DNA of 64,000 nucleotides from NCBI RefSeq assembly GCF_905115235.1, contig NC_051854.1, positions 103,003,200-103,067,199 on the forward strand, given 5' to 3'. Both the position numbers and the translations under genes were made by a program. The notes below the pieces were generated by a model, which saw only the letters and a list, made by a program, of their open reading frames with translations, made no database searches and was not told the DNA's origin. The DNA comes from Hermetia illucens (Eukaryota > Arthropoda > Insecta > Diptera > Stratiomyidae). This document shows positions 33,600 to 44,539 of this stretch, piece after piece (position 1 is the first letter of the stretch; each line of letters starts with the position of its first letter).

Positions 33600-36500
33600 A
33601 AAGCTTTAGTCCAATTGCACATCGGACAGGCTGGTGTACAAATGGCAAATGCTTGCTGGGAACTTTATTGCTTAGAGCATGGAATAACAAGCCATGGATG
33701 CTCATATTGCAATGATTCCAATGATTTCTGTACTTTTTTTGAGGCCGGGCGAGGATCTAAGGTTGTTCCACGAACTGTTTTGGTGGACACCGAACCTACT
33801 GTTATTGGTATAAAATATTAATACTTTTCAACACTTTTTGTGTGCTTACCTAATTATATTTGTTTTTATAGCTAATTATAGTCCAGTATTTCGATTGAAT
33901 ATTATCTGTATATAACTCGACTTTTGGCAGACAAAGAATATGTTTACCCATTCCATTAGAATTATGGAGTGTTAAGATTAAGATGTTTTTCGACATTTTC
34001 ATTGTCTCAAAATCTCTGTCTGATGTGCCACTGGTGCTAGTTTTGATACAAGAACATAAGATTTTTGATCAATTAGCCGCGTGAATCCGTTTTATACTTG
34101 GTAAGATCCTGCATTTTCTTTGTCTGTATCTTTCTGTATGGTACATGACACTCCTACCAAATAATTTTAGAGATGGCATCATTATATATGCAGCCAAATT
34201 CACTTCGGGCTAGACTTGCCTACTGGCATAATATATTGAAAACCCAATTCATTTGGGTATCCTTATCCCTTAACGGGTTTCGATATTTATAGCTATATTA
34301 CTGGTGTCGTGGCATGTGCTGTCATGCACATGGCAAATACACATTTGTCTCATGCAGAAAAACAGTTTCTCTTAAACAGACATTTATCCGACGCAGATGT
34401 TTGTCTGATACCCACTGAGATATTTGTCTGACTGATGTGTGGGACAGGCAGACATTTGTCTGATGTAGAAAAAGGTTTTTATCTGACTGATGTGTGAGAC
34501 AGACATAGACATTTGTCTGATGTGGAAAAAGGTTTTGTTCGAAACAGGCATTTTTCCGACGCAGACATTTGTCTGATGTCGACTTAGACATTTGTCTGAC
34601 TGGTGTGTGAGACAGACACAGACACTTGTTCGACGCAGATTTTTTGTCTGGCTTATGTCTGATGCCGATTTAGACATTTGTCTGACTAATGTGTGAGAGA
34701 GACACAGACACTTGTTTGATGCAGCAAAAGGTTTTGCCTGAAACGAACAAAACAGTCTTCGCTGATGAAATTAAGGCATGTTTGAAAAGCTCTTTTCTGT
34801 GGGGAAATGTATAGAAGTTATCGCTTAAGATAAATATGCGTGCGCGTCTTCGAGATTGGCGGTGGCAAAATTGCAAGCGATTTAAATGGCTTTATCACGT
34901 TACCAAATGACTTTTGCGCACTTTTACCATCAAAAAAGAACTAATTGATCGCGTTTTTTCCAAACATTATTCAACGCACAATTTTAGCACCAAAAAATTC
35001 AACAAAAATTGCCAGATGACTTGGTGTCATACAAACCTACGAATGAAAAAGACGCAGTCAATTATCCGATTGAATTCTTTGGAATCACCCGGTATGCCAC
35101 TGTATCGTTTGGATTTGAAAGTTGGTTCATCGGTCATACTTCTTCAGAATCTCACTTCACTAAAACTTTACAATGGAATGAGACTTTCGGTGAAAAAATT
35201 AATGTCAAATTTGATCGAAGCAATATTTCTCACGGCCAAAGCAAAATGCGAGGTTTTTAGCAACATAGTATGAAAACGTATCCGTATTTTTAGCGATCTA
35301 ATTTTTTAATAATCGTCAGGTTAGAACGACGCGCATCGTTCGTTTGCTTACAACTTCCTAAGTGGCCACTTCACCATAGGCAACAAGCCTACCAGAAAGG
35401 CAAATCCACGGAGACAGCACTCCATGAACTTACGGCAGAAATTGAAAAGGCGATGTCCGAAAAAGAATACGCCTTAGGCGTATTCATGGACATCGAAGGT
35501 GCCTTCAATTATGCCTCATTCGCGGCAATTTGTGATGCGGCAAGACAGCATGGAATCGAACTGCTACTAATCAATTGGATCCTTCACATGCTAGAGTGGA
35601 GAAAAATCCACATATCGGTCGGCCAGAAGTCTATTGAAGCAGGATGTCTCAGGGGCTGCCCACAGGGAGGGGTTCTCTCTCCACTGTTATGACTCTTAGT
35701 GATGGATACCCTGCTGTGGCTCCTGGAGGACAAAAAAGTCTTCGCGCAAGCATTTGCGAACGACCTAGCCGTAAAAATTACCGGCAAGTTTGCGGACACA
35801 GTATGTGACCGCTTGAATGCAACTCTGCATGTAATCCACAGCTGGTGCCTCCGCAATGGACTCACGGTGAACGCTAGGAAGACTGGACTAGTTATGTTCA
35901 CTAGGAACGTCAGGTGGGGTAGCTATACGCTACCCACCTTAGCAGGGGCGGAAATCCAGCTGGCACAAACAGTCAAGTACTTAGGAGTACATTTCGACTC
36001 CAAGTTAACGTGGAAGCATCATATCCAGGAACAATATCAGAAATCCTGCAGATTGCTCTGGTGTTGTAGGAATGCGATAGGTAAGACCTGGGGACTTTCA
36101 CCTAAACGGATACACTGGATGTATACATCCATAATAAAACCCATTTTGATGTATGCATGCATCGTCTGGTGGCCAAGACTGAACTTTACTAACAGCAGGA
36201 AGCTGCTAACGCAGATTCAGAGACTTGGTTGCCTAAGTATTACTGGAGCAATGAGTACTACGCCGACTGCGGCACTTGAAGCTATCCTAAATTTACCGCC
36301 AATTCACTTGGAGGTGAAACGGAAAGCGCCCAACGACGCATATAGGCTCGATACCATTGGGGCGTGGAAAGGCGGCCAATCCAACGGACATGTGTCTATC
36401 TGGAAATTCCTTGAAAAACATCCGGTAGCCCTGATGCCGACCGATCATATGGTTTCCAGATTCGTCTTTGAAAAGACATATACTGTCGTAATCACCGAAA

Positions 36501-39500
36501 GAGAAGAATGGTCGACAAGTGGCCATGAGTCTTTTCAGATTACAGACCTAATAATCTTCACCGACGGGTCAGTTATGGAGGATGGATCAGGTGCAGGGGT
36601 GTTCTCGGAGAATCCGATTATAGAACTGGTGCGACCTCTCGGAAAAATGACGACCATATTCCAGGCGGAGATATATGCCATTTCATTGGCAGCAGAAGAA
36701 TGTCTGCGACAGAAATGGAGGGGTCGCACCATTCGAATCTGTTCCGACAGTCGGGCGGCATTATCAGCGCTAAATGGCAACAACATATCAAACAAGTTGG
36801 TGTGGAGTTGTCATCAGGTGCTGCTGAAACTTGGCCGACTGAACGAAACATTCCTGATGTGCCGGGGCACTCTAACATCGCCGGCAATGAGGAGGCTGAC
36901 AGACTAGCTCGCCGAGGGTCTGGATCCACAATGGTGGGGCCAGAACCAGCTCTTGCAATCCGACCATCTACTGTCAAGTCTACTCTGAAGAGTGAAATTG
37001 CAAGGATTCACGCAACCGAGTGGAAAAATTTGGACTCTTGCCGGCAAGCGAAAATCCTTGTGAAGGAGCCTAGGGCCACTAGAGCGACATTTTTGTTGTC
37101 TCTTAAGAAGTCGGACATGAAAACCCTAGTAGGGCTTTTGACGGGACACTGCCTCTTAAACTACCATATGGAAAAGATTGGGGTAGTGGTTTCGGCTGTG
37201 TTCAGCCAATGTGAGGAGGAGGAGGAGGAGACGGCCCTGCACTTTTTATGCAGCTGCCCGGCATCCTCAGATCTCAGACGAAGACACCTTGGCAAGGTTT
37301 TCTTCAATGAAGAATCTGCACACTCTCTGCCTCTGGAGAATGTTCTCAGATTCGCTAAAGCCTGCGAACACCGTAGGCGGGAAGTCATTGAATAGGCAAC
37401 TACGGGGATAGTACAATGGGCCTAATAACGGCCTGAGTGCGCGGGGCTGCGGCTCCCCCCAGTTAACTAAACTAACTAACTAACTTGCTTACAACACTTA
37501 TGTACCTCACTGCCCGCGTTTCAGCTTGCCGGTATGTGAATGGTGCATTCAGTTTAACTGATGGGTGGGTGCCGGGTGCTCTTCCGGCATAACCGACAGG
37601 CCCAAATGTAGGCGGATAGCGCGTTTAACGGACATATATTGTTTGGTACGGGTAAATCACGACCAGTGTGTTTTTTATTTCTCGAGATTGTAATGTATAC
37701 CGTTCAGAAGCTGATGAATGAAATTTAACAAAATATGATCCTAACAGACAAGATACTAGCCTTGATGATGACGAAGCCGAGGAGACTGGTTGAATTCTCA
37801 CTGCGTGTGAAGCTCTAATGGCTGCAGAAACTTTCACCATTTTTGTTCAAACTAACATTGATGATGAATGAAAAGTATGATGTCTCATATTACCAATGCT
37901 GTAAGAAGTTCTTAGTACGGAACAAATATCTGTTACAAACAAACCAAAGTTACAGACTTTTTAAATCAATAAATACACAAATGAATTTACAAAAGAATAC
38001 ACTATTGCTTTTCTGATTTGTAATAGATACATATGTATGTGCAATGGTCAATTTTCATAAAAGTTTGCTATAGATATTAATAGGGTTTCATTTTCATAGA
38101 AATGACCTATTGTGCACTACAATAAATAAAAACAAACTTAATTTATGCGGTTACTTTGTGCGTCGTCCGGTTAGTGCGACCGAATTTCGCCGGTCCCTTG
38201 AAAGTCGTTCTATCCGGATTGTTTTGTACATATATATTTTTATTCATGAAAATAAATGCCTCGATCAATATTTATTCCAGATGAAATTCGTGGTGGCGCT
38301 TACAGGTTTTTATTTTCACCTGATACAATGATAACAGGAAAAACCGATGCCGCTAGCAACTTTGCTAAAGGCTATTACCTTTTAGGCAATGAAATGATTG
38401 ATATAACAATGGATACTATCAGGAAAGTAGTAGAAAAAGCTCCATCACTACAAGGATTTCTACTGTTTCATTCGATTGGTGGTGGTACAGGATCTGGTTT
38501 TGGAACCAAAGTTTTAGAATATTTGGACCGAGATTACGGGAAAAGAACAAAAATGGAGTTTGTTGTTTTTCCTTCACCGAAGTATATTTAGTAGAAATGC
38601 TTTTGAAGAAGCTTATAATTTTGAGTAATAATGCTTAACAGGATATCACCGCTGATTGTAGAACCGTATAACGCGATTTTGGCAACACACTCTTCAATGG
38701 AATATGTAGACTGCTCTATTTTGATGGACAATGAGGCCTGTTATGAAGTATGCGACACACAGTTGCATGTTGAGTATCCAACTTACACAAATCTAAATAG
38801 GATTATAGCTCAGGTAATATTGAATCTTTCTAGTATTATTCAAAGGAAGTGTAGTCATTCTTTTCTGATGTCAGGTTGTTGCCACAATAACAACTCCGTT
38901 AAGATTCGAGGGTGCTGTAAATATTGGTTTTAGTGAACTTCAGACAAATCTGGTACCTTACCCTAGAATACATTTCCCACTTGCAACTTATGCACCTCTA
39001 CTATCGATGAAACGATCAGGATATGAAAATTCAACAACACATCAGCTTACCTTTCAATGTTTCGAGCCAGCAAATCAGTTGGTGTGTTCAGTCTTCATGG
39101 CTTATGTTTCCTTTTGAATATCCAATTGCAAGCAGCACATGTTTAAACTATTTCCCTATTCTTACAGGTGAAGTGTAATCCTGCAAGTGGAAAGTATATG
39201 TCGTGTGTTTTACTTTATCGTGGCGACGTTACTCCTCTTGATATCAACAATGCTATTCAGGATATAAAGTCTAAGAAGTCTATCTTATTTGTCGATTGGT
39301 CACCAACTGGCTTTAAAACGGGATTGAATTATCAGCCTCCGGCTTGTGTGCCTGGAGGTGATTTGGCACCATCTCATCGAGCTGTATGCATGTTATCGAA
39401 TAGTACGTCAATCCGAAGAGCTTTCTCTAGAATTGTTTATAAATTTGATAACATTATGAGTAAGCGAGGGTTCGTGCACCATTTTGTTGGCGCAGGACTC

Positions 39501-39590
39501 GAAGAAGGTGTGCTAACCGAGGCCCGTGACGATATTTGTGCATTGGTTTCGGACTATAAAGAAATAGAGCAAGACGAAAGCGAGGAGTAG
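33600..39590 (+). CDS. divergent alpha-tubulin
   Basis: Five coding exons: 33600-33807, 38281-38581, 38642-38813, 38875-39081 and 39168-39590; phases agree throughout. They encode 436 residues. The first read is [14 protein letters not shown], which aligns to residue 2 of the usual MREC/MREV start, so the ATG should lie on an upstream exon not found here; an intron right after the ATG is usual in insect alpha-tubulins. GTP-binding elements are kept: GGGTGSG, VEPYNA, and the alpha-specific Glu of the T8 loop in GFSELQTN (Glu254 equivalent). It is alpha rather than beta by the C-terminal pattern [10 protein letters not shown] and [17 protein letters not shown]. Divergent points: the K40 loop is shortened and lacks that Lys, and the tail ends QDESEE with no terminal Tyr. 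A tissue-restricted (perhaps germline) isotype is an inference. Confidence 0.93.
34322..34735. repeat. tandem minisatellite with palindromic core, in tubulin intron
   Basis: Irregular tandem copies of a unit built around the near-palindrome CAGACATTTGTCTG, alternating with GACTGATGTGTGAGACAG and GAAAAAGGTTTT segments. About eight core copies are visible. It lies in the 4.5-kb intron that follows the first visible tubulin coding exon. It is translated in no reading frame of interest. Confidence 0.8.
34877..35343. other. anonymous intron sequence
   Basis: Tubulin intron between the minisatellite and the LINE. A 119-codon frame at 34914-35273 resembles nothing known. Confidence 0.35.
35355..37484 (+). 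mobile_element. LOA/I-group LINE with RNase H, in tubulin intron
   Basis: A 2.1-kb 5'-truncated insertion flanked by perfect 11-bp duplications TTGCTTACAAC at 35344-35354 and 37485-37495, with a TAACTAACTAAC tail. It encodes RT motifs ([26 protein letters not shown]), a catalytic box reading FANDLAV where FADD is expected, then RNase H ([44 protein letters not shown]) and a C-x-E6-T-A-L-H-F-L-C-S-C finger. Frame breaks near 35690 (one stop) and about 36850 (one shift) leave three long frames. It is inactive but fairly young. Confidence 0.92.
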
Positions 39591-39786
39591 TCCTGACGAT
39601 TTCTGAGACTGTTTACTGTTATCATACTTCGCGAACAACTTCTATAGGTAAATTACAACTAAAGCCCTCAAGGTTACCTCGACCGTTTGGATATATTAAT
39701 ATTAACGGTCAATATCAAATGATCGCGTGCGCATTTACTTAATTCAATTGCCGGTGGAGCAAATTGGATAAAAAGGTTCGATTGAA
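39591..39786. other. tubulin 3' end and PEBP upstream region
   Basis: Only 196 bases separate the two genes. No canonical AATAAA was seen for the tubulin transcript. Confidence 0.5.
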
Positions 39787-40616
39787 ATGGCATTAGATGT
39801 AGTCTTAAACATGAAGTTGTTCTGGGCACTACTTTTAAGTAACTTAGCATGTTTACTAGGCAAAGATCCCAACCAGACCGTCCCTTTCTTCGAGCGGCTA
39901 GAAAATGTGAAAATTTGTGAGTTGGATCCAGTCGTGCTTTCATTCCCGCATAGTGATCTTTCGATTAATACAGAAAATTGTAATTCAACTAAAAATTCCA
40001 GTGTATTTAATGAAGGAAATGAAAGGCCAGTTGTTTCCTTTCCCAAAGCAAAAGATGTAAGTAACGCGTTGGTTTTATTTTTCATTAGGAAACGTGTATC
40101 CCTTAGCATCCTATTTTGAACAAATTAAGTTTCCACACTTCAGTGTTTTGTGTCATTTCGGCTTCTAGGGTGCGACCTACGTAGTTCTTCTTATGGACAT
40201 GAATACCACAAACTGCTCGGCTGGAAAATTTTATATTCATTGGATGAGCACAAATTTGCCAGTAAGTGATTTTCCATAGAGTTGCATATATTCAGGCTTT
40301 CAAATTGCAGGGAAATGATCTCAGCCAGGGCCGAACAACCTTCATTGGAACAGAGAGCTTTGGTTTGAATGTGAATTAGCAACTCCATTCATTTTTCTAT
40401 GCCTTTATTTTTGCAGAATACGTTACGATTTTCTCTAAACGGGCTTTCGGCACGCATCAATATATTTGCTTAGCATATCAACAAAATTATAATTATCATT
40501 ATTTTGAGTATCCTTGGCGAAGATGCTTCCATCCGAATGATTGGGCGCCCACAACGACATTAAGAGAAGTGGTTTATGGTCCCACTGGTGGAGTCCAATT
40601 CAATATCAATTTCTAA
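39787..40616 (+). CDS. secreted PEBP-like protein
   Basis: Four exons: 39787-40056, 40169-40261, 40311-40362 and 40417-40616, giving 204 residues (196 if the second Met at 39811 is used). An N-terminal signal peptide (MKLFWALLLSNLACLLG) predicts secretion, and five N-glycosylation sequons follow. The fold is phosphatidylethanolamine-binding protein: GATYVVLLMD, then FYIHWMSTNLPGNDLSQG aligned to WHHFLVVNxxGNDIxxG, then GTHQYICLAYQQ aligned to GLHRYVWLVYEQ. The usual DPDAP pocket motif reads MDMNTT, one His of the HH pair is replaced, and the GxHR Arg is Gln, so classical phospholipid binding is doubtful. The third exon's donor, TTTG|GTTTGA, is weak but joins in phase. Fly relatives include antennal proteins. 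Confidence 0.88.
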
Positions 40617-40766
40617 TAATAGTTAATAAATGCATCTCAAAGTGTTTCATTGTGTATGTTGTTGGTTTAAAGATTGACTTGGTCTTTGACTCATCTCGTC
40701 AAACGAGTTTCTTTGGATTAAGCTTTTTCTCTGTGTATGTATTCTATTTAGCCTGGCGAGGGAAAA

Positions 40767-40772
40767 AATAAA
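40767..40772 (+). promoter_or_regulatory. poly(A) signal AATAAA for the PEBP-like gene
   Basis: AATAAA lies about 150 bases past the stop. Confidence 0.5.
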
Positions 40773-41439
40773 GAACATCTTTAGTTGCTAGTAGCGTTTT
40801 TTAAGATACTAGCCGTCTGCACACATGCCTGAACGAAATGAGTGTGTTGATAAGGTTATTCTCATTAGAAGTTATAAAGTTAAAATGTGCAAAAATTTTT
40901 CACGAGACTTGAGGGTGTGTTGCTTGTTGCTTATTGGTCTGTAGATTTCATTGCCCGGTTAATCTATTAGAGACAAATTTCGCCAATGGAATCATGGGTT
41001 GGTGAGGAAAATTAGATGATAGAAACTAGACACCTTAAAAGGAACTGTCATCTTTTTATGGAAGCGGAAGTATTGTTTATAGTTTCATAGAATCTTTGGG
41101 ATTATTCTAGGAAAATCATATTGAATTCACAATAAATTTAGAATAAGTCACCGTCAGTGAGTGATGCGGTAAAAATAAGTAAACATTTCATACAAACTAA
41201 GATTGTCGAGAATTAGAAACTGATTTGTGTCAAGCTCGAAGACGAACTTTCATTCCATTTTGAATAAATAAGTGTTTTGGTTCTACGAATATGGGGGTAA
41301 ATCAAGTATATGAAATTCGTAGATCCCTCCCCTTTACCTGGAGGAAATTTAAGTATAGTTGTTAACTGGCCCCTCGTCAGATCATCCAGTGACTCATTAG
41401 TTGTTATAGAGAATTTAGAGACTTATTAGAGATTACTTA
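40773..41439. other. anonymous spacer
   Basis: Nothing recognised. Confidence 0.35.
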
Positions 41440-43200
41440 CGTGTTGAATTTATTTATTTAATTAAGACAATATACAGAAAACAAATTCCTTCTTACATAT
41501 TGTCCTCAGAGGGGAGAGCAAGTAAGTGGCTTAGCTTACGCTTAAAGCTAAAGGATGATGGAGAGTCTAAGGATCCAAACTGTAGGGCGTTGTTAGACTG
41601 GCATAGCCCCGCGATCGGGAAGTTGAAATAGATATCGAGCTATGCGAAGGGTACTTCAAAAATGTCCGCACTGCGTGTATGGTGTATGGAGCGGAAAATA
41701 ATATCAGAGTTGGCAGAGCAGTCCATCAGGCAATTACACAGTTTGAAAAGAGTACACATCTCAAGGAAGATGCGGCGTTGATGCAGGGAAGGGAGATTGA
41801 GGGTGCGGAGCCGTGATGGATAAGCCTCGTGGACCAGACTACATAGCAATATTCACGGATATCTCTGACAAGAGAGTTGAAGGGTGTTAAGGAGGGCTGA
41901 ATTGAGGTGAAGTCGGAGGAGAAATGTAGTTATCCTACAGCCAGACATTTTGGAAGCTCTATTGATGATGTCAAGGAAGTGAGAATTGAAATGAAGTTTG
42001 TCATCCAATATTACACTCAAGTCTTGAAAGAAGGTCAGTAGTGAAAAGAGTTGTCCACTAAGAGAATAGGAAAAGGATATTGGGGAGCGTTTAAGCGAAT
42101 AGCACATACAGTGGCATTTGCTGACATTCAGTATTAGCTTGTTAACCGAACACCAGCGGGCAAGGGGAGAGTATCAAGGTTGGACTGCAAGAGAGCACAG
42201 CTCAGCGGAAACGAAATAGGAGCAAATGATTTAAGGTCGTTTGCGTAAAGCAAATACTGGCAGGTGAGGGTGGAGGCGAGGTCTTTGATGAAAAACCGGA
42301 AGAGTAGGGGCTAAGTATAGAGCCTTGGGGAAGGCCAGAGGTAGGAACGAGATGAGTAGTCATGAAAAGAAACTCCGCAGGTACGGTATTAGACATAGGA
42401 GGAAAGCCAGGAGATGATTGAGGGATTGAAGTTGAGTAGAGAGAGTTTGGAGAGGAGAATATTATGTTGAACGGTATCAAGCGCTTTGTATAAATAACAT
42501 GTACTTCCTGTCGTAAATTAAAGCATTTAGCAAAGAAGTTAGTAAAGACCAGAAGGATTGAAGCCGTAGATCTATGATATGTTTCACGAAACCATGCTGC
42601 TCTTTGACAATGAGGTGACCAAAGTGCGTGATCAACCAGTCGGTGGCGTACCTCTCGAGGATTTTGGAGCAAGTGGAGAGAAGAGAGATGGGGTGGTAGT
42701 TCAAAGCAAGAGATGGGTCTCCGCTCTTGAGGATAGAGATGATAAGGGCCTCTTTCCAGAGATGGGGAAAGTAGCATTCTTCTAGACTTTTGTTGTAGAT
42801 TATAACAGGGGGAGGGAAATGTTTTTTTATAGTTAAGAAGGGGGAGGTTCGGAAGCCCATCGGGACCAGGTCCGACATTGCTGCCAAGGTCACTAATGTT
42901 AAAATCAACCAAGAAAGGCGTAAGGAGAGAAATGACCAGAAATTCGGAGCAGTTTGCGGTTAGTAAAGGCGTAGAAGGTGGAGTGGTCGAGGGAGAAAAC
43001 ACGGAAGAGAAGTAGGAGCAGAAAAAGTTGCAGGATTGTTGTGAGGAGTTGACAGTGGAGTCAGCAAGACTGATAGAAGAAGAGAGAGATTGGTTGGGAT
43101 TATGGGAATAGTGAGACTTGACTGAAACGGTTTCAAGTTATCGCGGGCAAGGGCGGCTTCGACGCTCAACAAGAACTATTTATGCGCTTTTTTAATTCAC
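41440..43200 (-). mobile_element. LINE family C, decayed reverse transcriptase
   Basis: Minus strand, reading leftwards from about 43170: SNVGPGPDGLPNLPLLN, then IIYNKSLEECYFPHLWKEAL, LNYHPISLLSTCSKILERYA, WLITHFGHLIVKEQHGF, a motif A remnant, a LYA-DLK remnant of the YADD box near 42250, then a broken C-terminal part (INRASKMSGC and SLHQRRIFLEMCTLFK). The layout is that of a CR1/Jockey-like reverse transcriptase. An (AAAT)n-like tail lies at 41448-41463. Frames are broken many times. Confidence 0.8.
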
Positions 43201-43589
43201 AGTGGAGCGCATAGCCTTAAAATGAGCAAGGTCGGCATCATTTCTAGAAACCCGAAACTTCATCCGCAGTGCATGTTTCAGGCAAATGTTATTAGGGATC
43301 AAGTTGAGTACGAACGCAGGCAAGCAGGGAAGAAGGGACATAACAGGAGAGGAGATTGGACAGGATATTGTAAAAGGTGGTTAATAACTTTGTTAATAAT
43401 AGTTGAATTTTTTCAGGTTTTACAAAATTGTGTATTATATTATTAGTTATGTAGGGGGGTTTTCGGATAAATTTCTAAAACATGGTAATATACTATTATT
43501 AACTTTATTTGAGCAGATACCTAAAAAGGGATGCATTTTGAGGATTGTGATTGTGATGTGTGTGTGTGATTTTTTTTTAGATTTTTCGG
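43201..43589. other. anonymous spacer
   Basis: Nothing recognised. Confidence 0.35.
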
Positions 43590-43910
43590 TTGGGTAGGTT
43601 CTGAGAATGATACGTTTTACACTTTTCGGGCACACATTTTCCGCCCTCACTCCCCCATATTTCACCTAGTATCAGAAATAAGATCTGTTTTGAAAAGCAC
43701 TAATCAAACCTTTTCATCTGTTACCCAAATGACCATGTTCTGTGAAAAAAGTTTATACTCCTCTTTAAATTCAATGCAAAATGATACCACTGATTATATG
43801 TAAAAGGATTTTTAGACCACACGTTCTCAGCAAATTTCCTGACTATAGGTTCAGCCGTTTCTGAGTAAATTGGCTGTCTTAGACATACATTGGGAACAAC
43901 AAAAAAATTT
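43590..43910 (+). repeat. dispersed repeat R, copy 3
   Basis: Ordered motifs GGGTAGGTTCTGAGAATGA, TTTTGAAAAGCACTAATCAA, then CAGCCGTTTCTGAGTAAATT and a remnant of the GACAGACA run. Confidence 0.55.
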
Positions 43911-44189
43911 AATGATCATTTTTGATTATTTGAGAATGTTCGCATTTCGGAAAATTGCAAGGCGAGAGGGTTTTGTGATTATATTTTCAAAAGAAAAGAA
44001 ACGTTAATATCGTGTAAAATGAAGTCGGGATGGGAATTAGGAATTTGGAGGTGCTAGATAGGAGGGAAAAAATGCTGTGCACAAGCAAATTAATCTTCTC
44101 GTAAGCCGTCGCAGGACAAAGGCGAAACGAAATAATCGGTATGCTGTGAAGCCACGGAGACACGGAAAACTTATAACTATTGAAACTTA

Positions 44190-44370
44190 GGCCAGTTTTA
44201 AAAAGTACTAATTGAGCTCTTTCGTCTGATATTCCACACGACTATTGTTATGATAAAGACTTCTTTGGCATTAACATAAAATCATGCCTCTTATTACATG
44301 TAAAGGGATTCACAGACCACGTGCTTTCACTAAATTTCGGTCGGTCGGAAGTGTTCGATATCATGTGTGT
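44190..44370 (+). repeat. dispersed repeat R, copy 4
   Basis: TTTTAAAAAGTACTAATTGA, then TTTCGTCTGATATTCCACAC and ACATGTAAAGGGATT, in the same order as the copy at 43.6 kb. Confidence 0.5.
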
Positions 44371-44539
44371 GCTAGTGTCGGCCTTTGACAAGTCAGTACA
44401 GATCTGTTTTGTCATCAAGGATGATCAGTTTATCGTTTATCTTTGTAGTGGGCTGCTCGGGTAAGAGCATTTGCTTTTCAGTTTTCCGTTTGGCATTTTT
44501 ATAAATTTACTAAAATTATGATAGAGGCATTTCTTTTCA

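Noticed and set aside
34322-34735. CRISPR-like array
   Set aside because: Repeats are irregular and degenerate, there are no unique spacers of constant length, and it lies in a eukaryotic intron.
40541-40771. 76-codon frame overlapping the PEBP-like 3' end
   Set aside because: It is out of frame with the last PEBP exon and runs into its 3' UTR.
42579-42785. Plus-strand frame in the LINE C region
   Set aside because: It is the complementary shadow of the reverse transcriptase remnant on the minus strand.
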